Shown piece after piece: positions 16,434-24,880 of a stretch of DNA of 64,000 nt. The DNA is from Leifsonia sp. ALI-44-B (GTDB taxonomy: Bacteria > Actinomycetota > Actinomycetes > Actinomycetales > Microbacteriaceae). The stretch lies in contig NZ_MTQL01000006.1 of the NCBI RefSeq assembly GCF_001984125.1, positions 806,001 to 870,000 on the forward strand, given 5' to 3'. How positions within the stretch are numbered: the first letter of the stretch is position 1; each line of letters opens with the position of its first letter. The notes beneath the pieces are model-generated. The model saw nothing but the letters and a program-made list of their open reading frames with translations. It was not told the DNA's origin and did not search any database. The position numbers and the translations under genes were made by a program.

Positions 16434-19406
16434 CTACTTGCCGCCGGTCAGCTCCAGCGCACGGGCCACGGCCTCGGCGAGCTTGGCGTCTGCGGCGCCA
16501 TAGGCGGCGAAGTCACCCTTCTCGAGCGCGGCCTGCTTGTCGGCGATGGCCTGCTTGGCCTCGTTGAGCGCCTGCTGCAGCTGTGCGTCGGTCGCGGGAT
16601 CACCCGTCGTGACGCCTGTGCCACCGTCGGTGCCGGCGTCGGTCCCGGTATCGGTGCCCGTATCCGTTCCGCCGTCGGTGCCCGTGTCGGGGTCGACGCT
16701 GGGCGTCTCGGGCGCGACGGTCGAATCCGTGCCCGTGTCACCGGCCTCGGCACCCGAGTCGCCGCCGAAGAGGACGTCGAGCGCCTCGTCGAGCGTGTTC
16801 TCGAACGCGATCTGGTCACCGAAGGCGACGAGCACCTTCTGCAGCAGCGGGTAGGCCGTCTCAGCCGTCGACTGCACGTAGACCGGCTGCACGTAGAGCA
16901 GACCGCCACCGACCGGCACCGTGAGCAGGTTGCCGTTGATGACCTTGGTCTGACCCTGCTTCAACAGGTTGATGGCCGAGGAGACGCTCGGGTCGGAGTT
17001 GAAGTTGTTCTGCACCTGGCCGGGGCCGGGCACGGTATCTTCCTTCGGCAGCGTCAGCAGCCTCAGCTTGCCGTAGTCGTCGCCCTTCACGCCCTTCTCG
17101 GCACCCGCATCGGCGTCGGCCGCGAGGTAACCCGTGAGGATTGATCGCGACGAGTCGCTCGTGCCTCGAGGGATGAACGAGGAGTACAGCGAGAACGCCG
17201 GAGCGTCCTGCCCGGGCATCTGCATCGTCAGGTAGTACGGCGGCTGCAGCGTCGTGTCGTTCGCCGTGGCCTGCGGGTCGGCCGGTGTGGCCCACGCGTC
17301 GGACCGCGAGTAGAACGGGCCGGCGTCGGTCACGTGGTACTGGCCGAGGATCTGGCGCTGCACCTTGAACAGGTCGGCCGGGTAACGCACGTGGCTCATC
17401 AGGTCTCCGGACATCTCGGAGATCGGCTTGACCGTGGACGGGTAGATCTTCTGCCAGGTGGCGAGCACCGGGTCTTTGTCGTCCCACGCGTAGAGCGTGA
17501 CCTTGCCGCTGTAGGCGTCGACCGTGGCCTTGACCGAGTTGCGGATGTAGTTGATGTTGTCGAGCGCGTACTGCTGCGTCTGCGTCGCCGAATCGGCGAT
17601 GGCGTTCGACAGCGACTGCGTCTTGGCGTACGGGAAGTTCGCCGAGGTGGTGTAGCCGTCGACGATCCAGACGACCTTGCCGTCGACGACCGACGGGTAG
17701 GGGTCGGAGTCGAGCGTCAGGTAGGGAGCCGCCTTCTGCACGCGATCCTTCGGGTTGCGGTCGTAGAGGATCTGCGACTCGTTGTTCACGGCATCCGACA
17801 GGAAGATCTGCTCGGACTGGAACTTGAGCGCGTAGATGAGCTTCTTGAACGCGTTGTCGAGCTTGGGGCCGCCGTCGCCGTCGAACGTGTTGTACGTCTC
17901 CTGCGAGTCGTCGGTGGCCGACGGGTAGTCGAGCTCGACGGGGTCGGTGGACGACGGCGAGCCGACGATCGAGTACTCGGGCGATTTCTCGCCGAAGTAG
18001 ATGCGCGGCTGGAAGTCTCCCAGCTCACCCGAGGTGGGCACGCCAGACTCGAGGAACACGGGGAAACCGTCGGACGAGCGCTGGTTGCCGTAGGCGGCGA
18101 CCAGGCCGTAACCGTGCGTGTAGACGACCGTGTTGTTGTACCAGCTCTGGGCGTCTTCGAGGCCGGACTGGCTGAGCTCGCGCACGGCCACGACGGCATC
18201 CTGGGTCTTGCCGTCGATCGTGTAGCGGTCGACGTCGAGCGCCTTGTTGAACTGGTAGTAGTTCTTGAACTGCTCGAGCTGCGAGACCGTGGGGCTGACG
18301 ACCGCGGGGTCGATGATGCGGATGTTCGCGGTGGTCTCGGCGTCGGCGCGCAGGGCGCCGGGCTCGGCATCGGTCGTGGCGTTGTAGGGGATCTCTTCGA
18401 CCGTGTCGACGCCGTAAGCCTCACGCGTGAGGTCGATGTTGCGTTGGATGTAGGGCGTCTCGAGCACACGCGCGTTCGGGTCGACCTGGAAGCGCTGCAC
18501 GACCCACGGGTAGGCCGTGCCGATGAGCAGGCCCGAGATGAGCAGTAGCACGAGGCCGACGACCGGGAAGCGCCAGCGGCCGATGAAGGCCGTGACGAAG
18601 AAGAGCAGGGCGACGAGGATGGCGATACCGGCCAGGATGATGCGGCCCGGGATCGTGGCATTCACGTCGGTGTAGCTGGCACCCGTGATCAGGTCGCCGG
18701 TCTGCGTGAGCGTGACGTACTGGTCGAGCCAGATGCTGACGGCCTGCAGGAGCAGGTAGACACCCGCGAGGATGGCGATCTGGATGCGGGCGCTCTTCGA
18801 GATGCGCAGCTCGCGGCCGGCCACACGGATGGAACCGTAGAGGTAGCTCACCGCGACGGTGGCGAGCACGGCAAGAAGGATGACGGCCGAGGCGAACGCG
18901 ACGACGCCGCGGTAGAACGGCAGCTCGAAGAGGTAGAACGAGGTGTCGAGACCGAACTGCGGGTCGGTGGTGCCCGACGGCGTGCGGTTGAACCACATGA
19001 GCACGACCTGCCAGCGCGTGGCGGTGGCGAAGCCCGCGAAGAGACCCAGGATGACCGGGATTCCCCACGTGGCGAGGCGACGCAGCGGCTCGACGAGCTC
19101 CTGGTAGCGGTCGAGCTGGCTCGAGAGCTTGGCGTACACCGGGCGCAGGCGGTAGGCCAGCTGGATCGAGATCCAGACGGGCACGGCCATGGCGATGAAA
19201 CCCACCAGGAACATGCCCAGGGTGGCGAGCCATCCGGTGGTCAGGACGGTTGCGTAACCGAGCTGGTCGTACCAGAGGAAGTCGGTGTATAAACCGGAGA
19301 AGATGAAGAAGGCCACCACGAGCGCGCCGACCACCGCGAGGGTGATGGCAAGGGGTGCTCGGGAACGCTTCGGTTGGGTCGGCTGTGCTGCTGTCGTGGA
19401 TGTCAC
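16434..19406 (-). CDS. UPF0182 family large membrane protein
   Basis: A 990-residue protein of the UPF0182 family (COG1615), conserved in actinobacteria and of unknown function. The first 300 residues hold about seven membrane helices, for example APLALTITL-like PLAITLAVVGALVVAFFIFSG, ATLGMFLVGFIAMAVPVWI and FPVVGLVLLLISGLLIGTAYPW. A long extracytoplasmic domain follows (LETPYIQRNIDLTREAYGVD is a family landmark). The last 100 residues contain a Thr/Asp/Gly repeat (units like GTDTGTD and GTDGG) and then an Ala/Lys-rich helix with NEAKQAIADKQAALEKGDFAAYG. The start is a GTG with AGAGG ahead. The UPF0182 and PDZ/Lon genes are neighbours in mycobacteria too (Rv3193c-Rv3194c). Confidence 0.93.
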   Translation of the reverse strand: MTSTTAAQPTQPKRSRAPLAITLAVVGALVVAFFIFSGLYTDFLWYDQLGYATVLTTGWLATLGMFLVGFIAMAVPVWISIQLAYRLRPVYAKLSSQLDRYQELVEPLRRLATWGIPVILGLFAGFATATRWQVVLMWFNRTPSGTTDPQFGLDTSFYLFELPFYRGVVAFASAVILLAVLATVAVSYLYGSIRVAGRELRISKSARIQIAILAGVYLLLQAVSIWLDQYVTLTQTGDLITGASYTDVNATIPGRIILAGIAILVALLFFVTAFIGRWRFPVVGLVLLLISGLLIGTAYPWVVQRFQVDPNARVLETPYIQRNIDLTREAYGVDTVEEIPYNATTDAEPGALRADAETTANIRIIDPAVVSPTVSQLEQFKNYYQFNKALDVDRYTIDGKTQDAVVAVRELSQSGLEDAQSWYNNTVVYTHGYGLVAAYGNQRSSDGFPVFLESGVPTSGELGDFQPRIYFGEKSPEYSIVGSPSSTDPVELDYPSATDDSQETYNTFDGDGGPKLDNAFKKLIYALKFQSEQIFLSDAVNNESQILYDRNPKDRVQKAAPYLTLDSDPYPSVVDGKVVWIVDGYTTSANFPYAKTQSLSNAIADSATQTQQYALDNINYIRNSVKATVDAYSGKVTLYAWDDKDPVLATWQKIYPSTVKPISEMSGDLMSHVRYPADLFKVQRQILGQYHVTDAGPFYSRSDAWATPADPQATANDTTLQPPYYLTMQMPGQDAPAFSLYSSFIPRGTSDSSRSILTGYLAADADAGAEKGVKGDDYGKLRLLTLPKEDTVPGPGQVQNNFNSDPSVSSAINLLKQGQTKVINGNLLTVPVGGGLLYVQPVYVQSTAETAYPLLQKVLVAFGDQIAFENTLDEALDVLFGGDSGAEAGDTGTDSTVAPETPSVDPDTGTDGGTDTGTDTGTDAGTDGGTGVTTGDPATDAQLQQALNEAKQAIADKQAALEKGDFAAYGAADAKLAEAVARALELTGGK

Positions 19407-19494
19407 GGTGTCGGCCTCTTTGCTGTCGGGGTCACCGAATCAGTCTACGTTCCGATCCTGAGAAGAGAGCCGCGCTCAGGGCGAACAGCCGCGG

Positions 19495-20643
19495 CTATTC
19501 GGTGGGCGCCGCAGCGGCCGTTTCGCACGTCGGAAGGGCGTCGAGGTCGCCCTTCTCGCGCACCGCATCGAGCACGGCCATCGAGTCGTTCAAGGTGGAG
19601 ACGCTGAAGACTCGGATGCCGTCGGGAACGTGACCGACGACCTCGTCGCAGTTGGCCGAGGGCGCCAGGAAGATGGTCGCCCCGTCGTCGCGCGCCGCGA
19701 ACAGCTTCTGGCGGATGCCACCGATCGCGCCGACCTCACCCGATTCGGTGATGGTGCCCGTGCCCGCGACATCCGCACCGCCGTTGAGCTCGCCCGGGGT
19801 GAGCTTGTCGATGATGCCGAGTGCGAACATCATGCCGGCGCTCGGGCCGCCCACGTTGTCGAGCTGGATGGTGACGTCGATCGGGAAGTCGTAGACCATG
19901 CGCGTGCCGATGCCGATGACCGTCTGCGTCTCGCCCGCGGCATCCTTCTGCTCGATGGGCGTCACCTCGATGGTCATGGGCACTCCCCCGCGCACGATGT
20001 CGATGGATGCCGGCTTATCGGCACCGTTGGCCGAGATGGCCGTGCGCACCGACTCGAGGTCGTCGACCGTCTCGCCGTTGACGGAGACGAGGTCGTCGTC
20101 GACCTTCAGCACGTTCTCGGCGGGCGAGCCCTTGGCGACCGAACCGACCGCCAGGTGCTGCGGATAGGTGTAGCCGAGCTCGGAGAGAGCGGCGGCGACG
20201 GCATCCTGCTGCGAGTCGACCATGAGCGTGGCGTTCTGCTCAGAGCGCTGTTCGGTGGTGACGCCGGGCGGGTAGACGGCCTCGAGCGGCACGACGGCGC
20301 GGCTCGGATCGAACCACGACATGGCCACCTCGAACCAGCTCGGGCGCTGATCGGGAGTGCCGTTGACCTGCACCGTGAGCATGTCGAGGCTGCCGGCAGT
20401 GTCGTACGTCTCGGCGCCCTGGATGTCGATCATGGGCACGTCTTTGTCGTCGTGCTGAACGGTGCCCAGCGTGTTGAAGACGGGGCCCGGCTGCTCGATG
20501 ACCCACGGGCTCGGCCACAGGGCCAGGACGCCCAGCAGGACGAAGGCGATGGCGAGCGACAGCCACCCCGCGCTGCGGCGCCTCGACTGCGCGCTCCTCG
20601 CCGGAGAGACGGGGGAAGAGGGCTGGTCGTCGAAGAGCGTCAC
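19495..20643 (-). CDS. Membrane-anchored PDZ/Lon-type (S16) serine protease, YlbL-like
   Basis: The 382-residue protein has an N-terminal membrane anchor (AGWLSLAIAFVLLGVLALWP), a PDZ domain (VGSVAKGSPAENVLKVDDDLVSVNGE) and a C-terminal Lon protease-like domain. The catalytic Ser is in LDNVGGPSAGMMFALGI and the Lys in IGGIRQKLFAARDDGA, so the Ser-Lys dyad is intact. ADVAGTGTITESGEVGAIGG is the usual connecting segment. These proteins process extracytoplasmic substrates in Bacillus (YlbL) and are conserved in actinobacteria as Rv3194c. The start is a GTG at 20643; TAGGAT eight bases before it suggests a leaderless or nearly leaderless mRNA. The upstream in-frame extension is not supported. It precedes UPF0182 in the same direction. 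Confidence 0.88.
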   Translation of the reverse strand: MTLFDDQPSSPVSPARSAQSRRRSAGWLSLAIAFVLLGVLALWPSPWVIEQPGPVFNTLGTVQHDDKDVPMIDIQGAETYDTAGSLDMLTVQVNGTPDQRPSWFEVAMSWFDPSRAVVPLEAVYPPGVTTEQRSEQNATLMVDSQQDAVAAALSELGYTYPQHLAVGSVAKGSPAENVLKVDDDLVSVNGETVDDLESVRTAISANGADKPASIDIVRGGVPMTIEVTPIEQKDAAGETQTVIGIGTRMVYDFPIDVTIQLDNVGGPSAGMMFALGIIDKLTPGELNGGADVAGTGTITESGEVGAIGGIRQKLFAARDDGATIFLAPSANCDEVVGHVPDGIRVFSVSTLNDSMAVLDAVREKGDLDALPTCETAAAAPTE

Positions 20644-20840
20644 AGCGAGCCATCCTAGATGACCCCTCGATGGCCACCCCGGGAAACAGCCGTACGGCCG
20701 CATGTCGGCGCCCCGGTTTCAGACGCCGGACCTGTTCGCGGCGGGCGGACAGTGAGACCGCCCATCCCACGGCCTGCACCGGGCGGCACGGGTTAACGTT
20801 GAGATCAGAGCAAACGTTGCCCTGCGGAAAGGTGGCCATC

Positions 20841-22247
20841 GTGTCAGACGACGAGTCCAAGAAGCCCGAAGACGAATTTCAGGAGATGCTTCGCGAACTC
20901 CTGTCCGGCAACGGGGCCATCGACCCCAGCCAGCTCGCGGGAGCCGCCGGACTGCCCAACGACCCGGCCGCACTGCAGGCCTTGATCGGCCAACTGCAGA
21001 ACGCCATGCAAGCCGCACCCGGTGGCGGGATCAACTGGCAGACGGCCACCGATCAGGCCATCGCCATCGCCTCGGAGGGTAGCGTCGCGACGACCCCCGC
21101 CGAGCGCAACGCCCTCGAGCAGGCCTTCCACGTGGCCGCACTCTGGCTCGACGAAGCGACGGTCGTCACGGCCCTCGCGCAGGAGCCCATTCTCATGACG
21201 CGCGCGCAGTGGGCTAAGGACACCATGCCCGTGTGGGCGCAGATGGCCGAACCCGTGGCGACGAGCATCTCCGACGCCCTCACCCGGGTCATGACCGACC
21301 AGGCCCCCGAAGAGATGCGCTCGATGATGGCGGGCGCGAGCCAGATGATGCGCAATATCGGCGGCGCGCTCTTCGCCATGCAGCTCGGCCAGGTCGTGGG
21401 GCAGCTGTCCCGCGAGGTGGTTTCCGGCGGCGACATCGGCATCCCACTGCTCGACGAGAACCGTGCGGCGCTCGTGCCGCAGAACGTCGCATCCTTCGGC
21501 GAGGGGCTCGACCTCGGCGACGACCAGGTGCAGCTCTATCTCGCGGTGCGCGAGCTGGCGCACGCTCGACTGTTCCGCCACGCCCGGTGGCTGCGACTCG
21601 ACCTCATCTCGTCGATCACCGAGTTCGCGCGCGGCATCACGATCGATACCGAGCGGCTCGAAGACCTGGCGGAAGGGTTCGATCCGTCGAACCCGGAGGA
21701 ACTGCGCCAGGCGATGGTCGACGGTTCGCTCATCCCGCCGAAGAGCGAGGCCCAGCTGGCCACTCTGGCGCGCCTCGAAACGACACTCGCGCTCATCGAA
21801 GGCTGGGTGGATGTCGTGACCGCTCAGGCAACGACGCGACTGCCCAAGGCCGACTCCGTGGCCGAGATGGTCCGGCGTCGCCGGGCGACCGGCGGGCCCG
21901 CCGAATCGGCTTTCGCCACGTTGGTGGGTCTCGAGTTGCGGCCGCGACGGTTGCGCGAGGCCGCGGCGTTCTGGCAGAAGGTCAGCGACGCCGTGGGCAC
22001 CGAGGCGCGCGATGCCCTGTGGGCGCACCCCGATCTCGTGCCCTCGGGCTCGGATATCGACGACCCGACGGCCCTCATCGCCCGGCTCGAGGCCGAAGCG
22101 CGCGGCGAAACGCCCGAACCCGATGAGTTCGACACGGCGCTCGAGCAGTTGTTGCAGCAGGAGGACTCCCGGGAGGACGATTCTGCCGGTTCCGAGGGTG
22201 ATTCGGGTTCAACCGACGAGCGTCGGGACGATCCTCCCCACGTGTGA
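20841..22247 (+). CDS. Zinc-dependent metalloprotease-like protein (DUF2342 / F420-associated family)
   Basis: A 468-residue protein of the DUF2342 family, conserved next to uvrD2 in actinobacteria (Rv3195 in M. tuberculosis). Proteins of this fold have a zincin-like core. Here the expected HExxH region reads LYLAVRELAHARLFRHARWL, that is RELAH, with Arg in place of the first His. The N-terminal part holds an acidic stretch and FQEMLRELLSGNGAIDP; the centre MRNIGGALFAMQLGQVVGQLSREV is a family landmark. It ends in an acidic Ser/Asp-rich tail. The start is a GTG at 20841 with GGAAAGG eight bases ahead; a long upstream open extension lacks support. No peptidase activity is proven for this subfamily. 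Confidence 0.85.
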   Translation: MSDDESKKPEDEFQEMLRELLSGNGAIDPSQLAGAAGLPNDPAALQALIGQLQNAMQAAPGGGINWQTATDQAIAIASEGSVATTPAERNALEQAFHVAALWLDEATVVTALAQEPILMTRAQWAKDTMPVWAQMAEPVATSISDALTRVMTDQAPEEMRSMMAGASQMMRNIGGALFAMQLGQVVGQLSREVVSGGDIGIPLLDENRAALVPQNVASFGEGLDLGDDQVQLYLAVRELAHARLFRHARWLRLDLISSITEFARGITIDTERLEDLAEGFDPSNPEELRQAMVDGSLIPPKSEAQLATLARLETTLALIEGWVDVVTAQATTRLPKADSVAEMVRRRRATGGPAESAFATLVGLELRPRRLREAAAFWQKVSDAVGTEARDALWAHPDLVPSGSDIDDPTALIARLEAEARGETPEPDEFDTALEQLLQQEDSREDDSAGSEGDSGSTDERRDDPPHV

Positions 22248-22335
22248 TCGAGGCCCGCGGGACGAGTTACTGCCGGTGAAAACAAAACCTGTGGATAACC
22301 GTCTCGCGGCCTGATTTCCGCGCCAGACTGGGCGC

Positions 22336-23208
22336 ATGATCCTTCGTATCGACCCCAGCCACGTGATGGTGTGGACCTCTCCGACCACCGTGCAATTCGG
22401 CATCGACCGCAGCGTGCTCACGCTCACGGTCGATCCCGTGCGCGAGCGACTTCTCTCTGCGCTGCAGGCCGGCTGCACGTTTCGTGCGCTGTGCCGCGTC
22501 GGGCGCATCGAGCCCGTGCCGGCGCGCGTGGGGCTCAGCGAGGCGGATGTCGAGGGGTTCGTTCGTGCGCTTCGTCCCGTGCTGCTGCGGCCGCCGGGGT
22601 CGGGGTCGTCGTCGCCAGTGGCTGCCGCCGCAGTGGTGCCAGGTGCGCCGGCGCCGGTGCACGTGTTGCAGTGCACGACGTCGGGTTCACCGATCGACGA
22701 GGCTGCGCCGGCGCGCGCGATCGCCGAACTATTGCGGGTGGCCGGTCGGCCGGTCATGGCGGGGCGCGGCGTTCCCCCAGCGGCGCTGCACAAACCGGCC
22801 TTCGCCGTTCTCCTCGCCTCCTGGAGCGTGCCGCCGGCTGCGTTCCAGCGTTACACCAGCGACGGGGTCCCGCACCTGCCCGTCGTGTTCGGCGACGAAT
22901 CGGTTCGAGTCGGTCCGCTCGTCCGGCCGGGGGTGGGAGCGTGCGTGCGGTGTCTGCATCTGGCTCACCGCGACCGAGAACCCGCCTGGCCGGTCATCGC
23001 CGCCCAGCTGGCCGGCACGCGCGCCCCGCAGGAGGGCGGAGCGCTCGCCTTCGACGCTGCGGGCCGGGCCGCTCGCGTGGCGCGCACCTGGCTCGACGAG
23101 CGACGTGATGTGCTGCGCGGCGGTTCGGTCAGCCTGCAGGTGCGGGCGCGGAGCGAGAAGTGGACCTGGCACCGGCCGCACGCGGAATGCGGGTGCCGAT
23201 CTCCGTGA
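22336..23208 (+). CDS. Cyclodehydratase-like (ThiF-related) zinc protein of the uvrD2 neighbourhood
   Basis: The 290-residue protein resembles the leader-binding or docking half of TOMM cyclodehydratases, related to the E1/ThiF fold. The landmark is VFGDESVRVGPLVRPGVGACVRCLHLAHRDREPAWPVIAAQL: a GPLV.PG segment, a CxxC pair and a D-R-x-P-x-W-P element. A second pair of cysteines, HAECGCRSP, closes the protein, so a four-Cys zinc site is likely. No ATPase half (YcaO) or precursor peptide gene is nearby, so a role in peptide modification is not supported. The family lies between DUF2342 and uvrD2 in many actinobacteria. Its last 80 bases overlap the end of the convergent uvrD2 gene. Confidence 0.65.
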   Translation: MILRIDPSHVMVWTSPTTVQFGIDRSVLTLTVDPVRERLLSALQAGCTFRALCRVGRIEPVPARVGLSEADVEGFVRALRPVLLRPPGSGSSSPVAAAAVVPGAPAPVHVLQCTTSGSPIDEAAPARAIAELLRVAGRPVMAGRGVPPAALHKPAFAVLLASWSVPPAAFQRYTSDGVPHLPVVFGDESVRVGPLVRPGVGACVRCLHLAHRDREPAWPVIAAQLAGTRAPQEGGALAFDAAGRAARVARTWLDERRDVLRGGSVSLQVRARSEKWTWHRPHAECGCRSP

Positions 23209-24880
23209 GAAAGCGCGAACGCTCGCGCGGCTGGGTCGAACGGATTCCGCGCTCAGACCACGAGAGGAAGAGCGTGCGGCGTGCGCGGGTGATGCCCACG
23301 TAGAGCAGACGACGCTCCTCGTCGATGGCCTCGAAGCCGCTGGCATAGCTGATGGGCACGAGGCCCTCGGACAGCCCGATAAGGAACACGGTGTCCCATT
23401 CGAGGCCCTTCGCCGAGTGCAGGGTGGCCAGAGTGACGGCCGAGACATTCGGCTCGTGCTGACCCGCCTGTCTCTCGAGCAACTCGTCCGAGAACTGGCG
23501 CAGCGTCGTGCCGGGGGCCGCCTGGTCGACGAGACCCATGATGGCGTTGAGCGACTCCCAGCGGTCGCGCACCGCCCCCGCCACCTCGGGCGCGTGGTGT
23601 GACCATCCGAGAGAACTGAGCACATCGCTGACCGACTTGAAGAGGGGCTCACCCGTGATCGAGACCGAGGCGCCGCGCAACGCCATGAGCGCCTGACGCA
23701 CCTCGGGCAGATCGAAGAAACGCTTCGATCCGCGCATCTTGGTCGACACCCCGGCATCGGCGAGCGCCGTCTCGATGGCGGCCGCCTGCACGTTGACGCG
23801 ATACAGGATGGCGATGTCCTCGGGTTTCGTGCCGCCCTCGATCGCCTCGAGCACCTGGGCGGCGACCGTGCGCGCCTCGGCGTAGTCGCTCGTGAACCCG
23901 GTGACCGTCGGCTCGATCGCCCCCGCTCCGTCATGCACCGCGTGCAACGTGAGAGCACCCGGCCGGCCGCGCATGAGCCGGTTGGCGGTGTCGACCACCT
24001 GGGGCGTCGAGCGGTAGTTCTGCTCGAGGCGCACCACCGTGGCATCCGGATGTTTGTGCCCGAAGTTCAGCAGATAGTCGCTCGAGGCACCCGCGAACGA
24101 GTAGATCGTCTGGCTTGCGTCGCCGACCACGCAGAGGTCGCGGCGGTCGCCCAACCACAGGTCGAGCAGCTGCTGTTGCAGCGGCGAGACGTCCTGATAC
24201 TCGTCGACCACGAAGAAGCGGTACTGCTCGCGCACCTGCATGGCGACGGACGGCTCGGACTCGATCATGCCGGCGCAGGCCAGGAGGACGTCTTCGAAGT
24301 CGAGCTGTCGGCGCTCGTCCTTCAGAGCCTCATAACCGGCCTGCAGGTCGAGCACCTTCTCGCGGTCGAGGCGGTCGGGAATCGGGCGGTGTTTGGCACC
24401 GTACTGGTCGATGCTGAGACCCGAGACCTTGCGCCACTCGATCTCGGCCGCGACATCCCTGAGCGTCGCCGTGTCGAGTTTCAGCGCCAGCTTCTCGGCG
24501 GCATGGCCGAGGAGGCGCGCCTTGTTGTCGAGCAGAGCGGGAACCTGCCCGCCCACGACCTGCGGCCAGAAGAAGTTCAGCTGACTGAGCGCGGCGGCGT
24601 GGAAGGTGCGCGCGGCGACCTGGCCGGCACCCAGCTGCCGCAGACGCGTGCGCAGTTCGGCGGCCGCCCGATTCGTGAAGGTGAGCGCCATGACACGGTT
24701 GCCCGCATAGGTGCCCGTGGCCACGCCATACGCGATGCGGTGCGTGATGGCGCGGGTCTTGCCCGTGCCCGCGCCGGCGAGCACACACACCGGGCCGCGC
24801 AGGGCCTCGGCGGCGACACGCTGATCGTCGTCGAGCCCGGCTAGCAGAGCCTGCGGTTCGGTCGGATCGATCGCGGTCAT
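23129..24880 (-). CDS. uvrD2: UvrD2-type ATP-dependent DNA helicase, short C-terminus
   Basis: A superfamily 1A 3'-5' helicase of 583 residues. The motifs are in order: Walker A AGAGTGKT (35-42), TFTNRAAAEL (Ia), DFEDVLLACAGM, Walker B FFVVDEYQDVSPLQ (II), GDASQTIYSFAGA (III), LEQNYRST (IV), LHSAKGLEWDTVFLIG (V) and LLYVGITRAR (VI). Mycobacterial UvrD2 continues with an HRDC domain and a tetracysteine module needed for coupling; here the protein ends soon after motif VI with a Ser/Ala/Arg/Pro tail. The ATG overlaps the NudC stop (ATGA), so the two genes form an operon. Its 3' end overlaps the convergent cyclodehydratase-like gene by 80 bases. A DNA repair or replication-conflict role is known for the family. 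Confidence 0.92.
   Translation of the reverse strand: MTAIDPTEPQALLAGLDDDQRVAAEALRGPVCVLAGAGTGKTRAITHRIAYGVATGTYAGNRVMALTFTNRAAAELRTRLRQLGAGQVAARTFHAAALSQLNFFWPQVVGGQVPALLDNKARLLGHAAEKLALKLDTATLRDVAAEIEWRKVSGLSIDQYGAKHRPIPDRLDREKVLDLQAGYEALKDERRQLDFEDVLLACAGMIESEPSVAMQVREQYRFFVVDEYQDVSPLQQQLLDLWLGDRRDLCVVGDASQTIYSFAGASSDYLLNFGHKHPDATVVRLEQNYRSTPQVVDTANRLMRGRPGALTLHAVHDGAGAIEPTVTGFTSDYAEARTVAAQVLEAIEGGTKPEDIAILYRVNVQAAAIETALADAGVSTKMRGSKRFFDLPEVRQALMALRGASVSITGEPLFKSVSDVLSSLGWSHHAPEVAGAVRDRWESLNAIMGLVDQAAPGTTLRQFSDELLERQAGQHEPNVSAVTLATLHSAKGLEWDTVFLIGLSEGLVPISYASGFEAIDEERRLLYVGITRARRTLFLSWSERGIRSTQPRERSRFLTEIGTRIPRAAGARSTSRSAPAPAG

Noticed and set aside
22336-23208. Peptide natural-product (TOMM) cluster
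   Set aside because: Only a cyclodehydratase-like docking protein is seen. There is no YcaO enzyme, precursor peptide or dehydrogenase, and the gene belongs to a conserved actinobacterial block.
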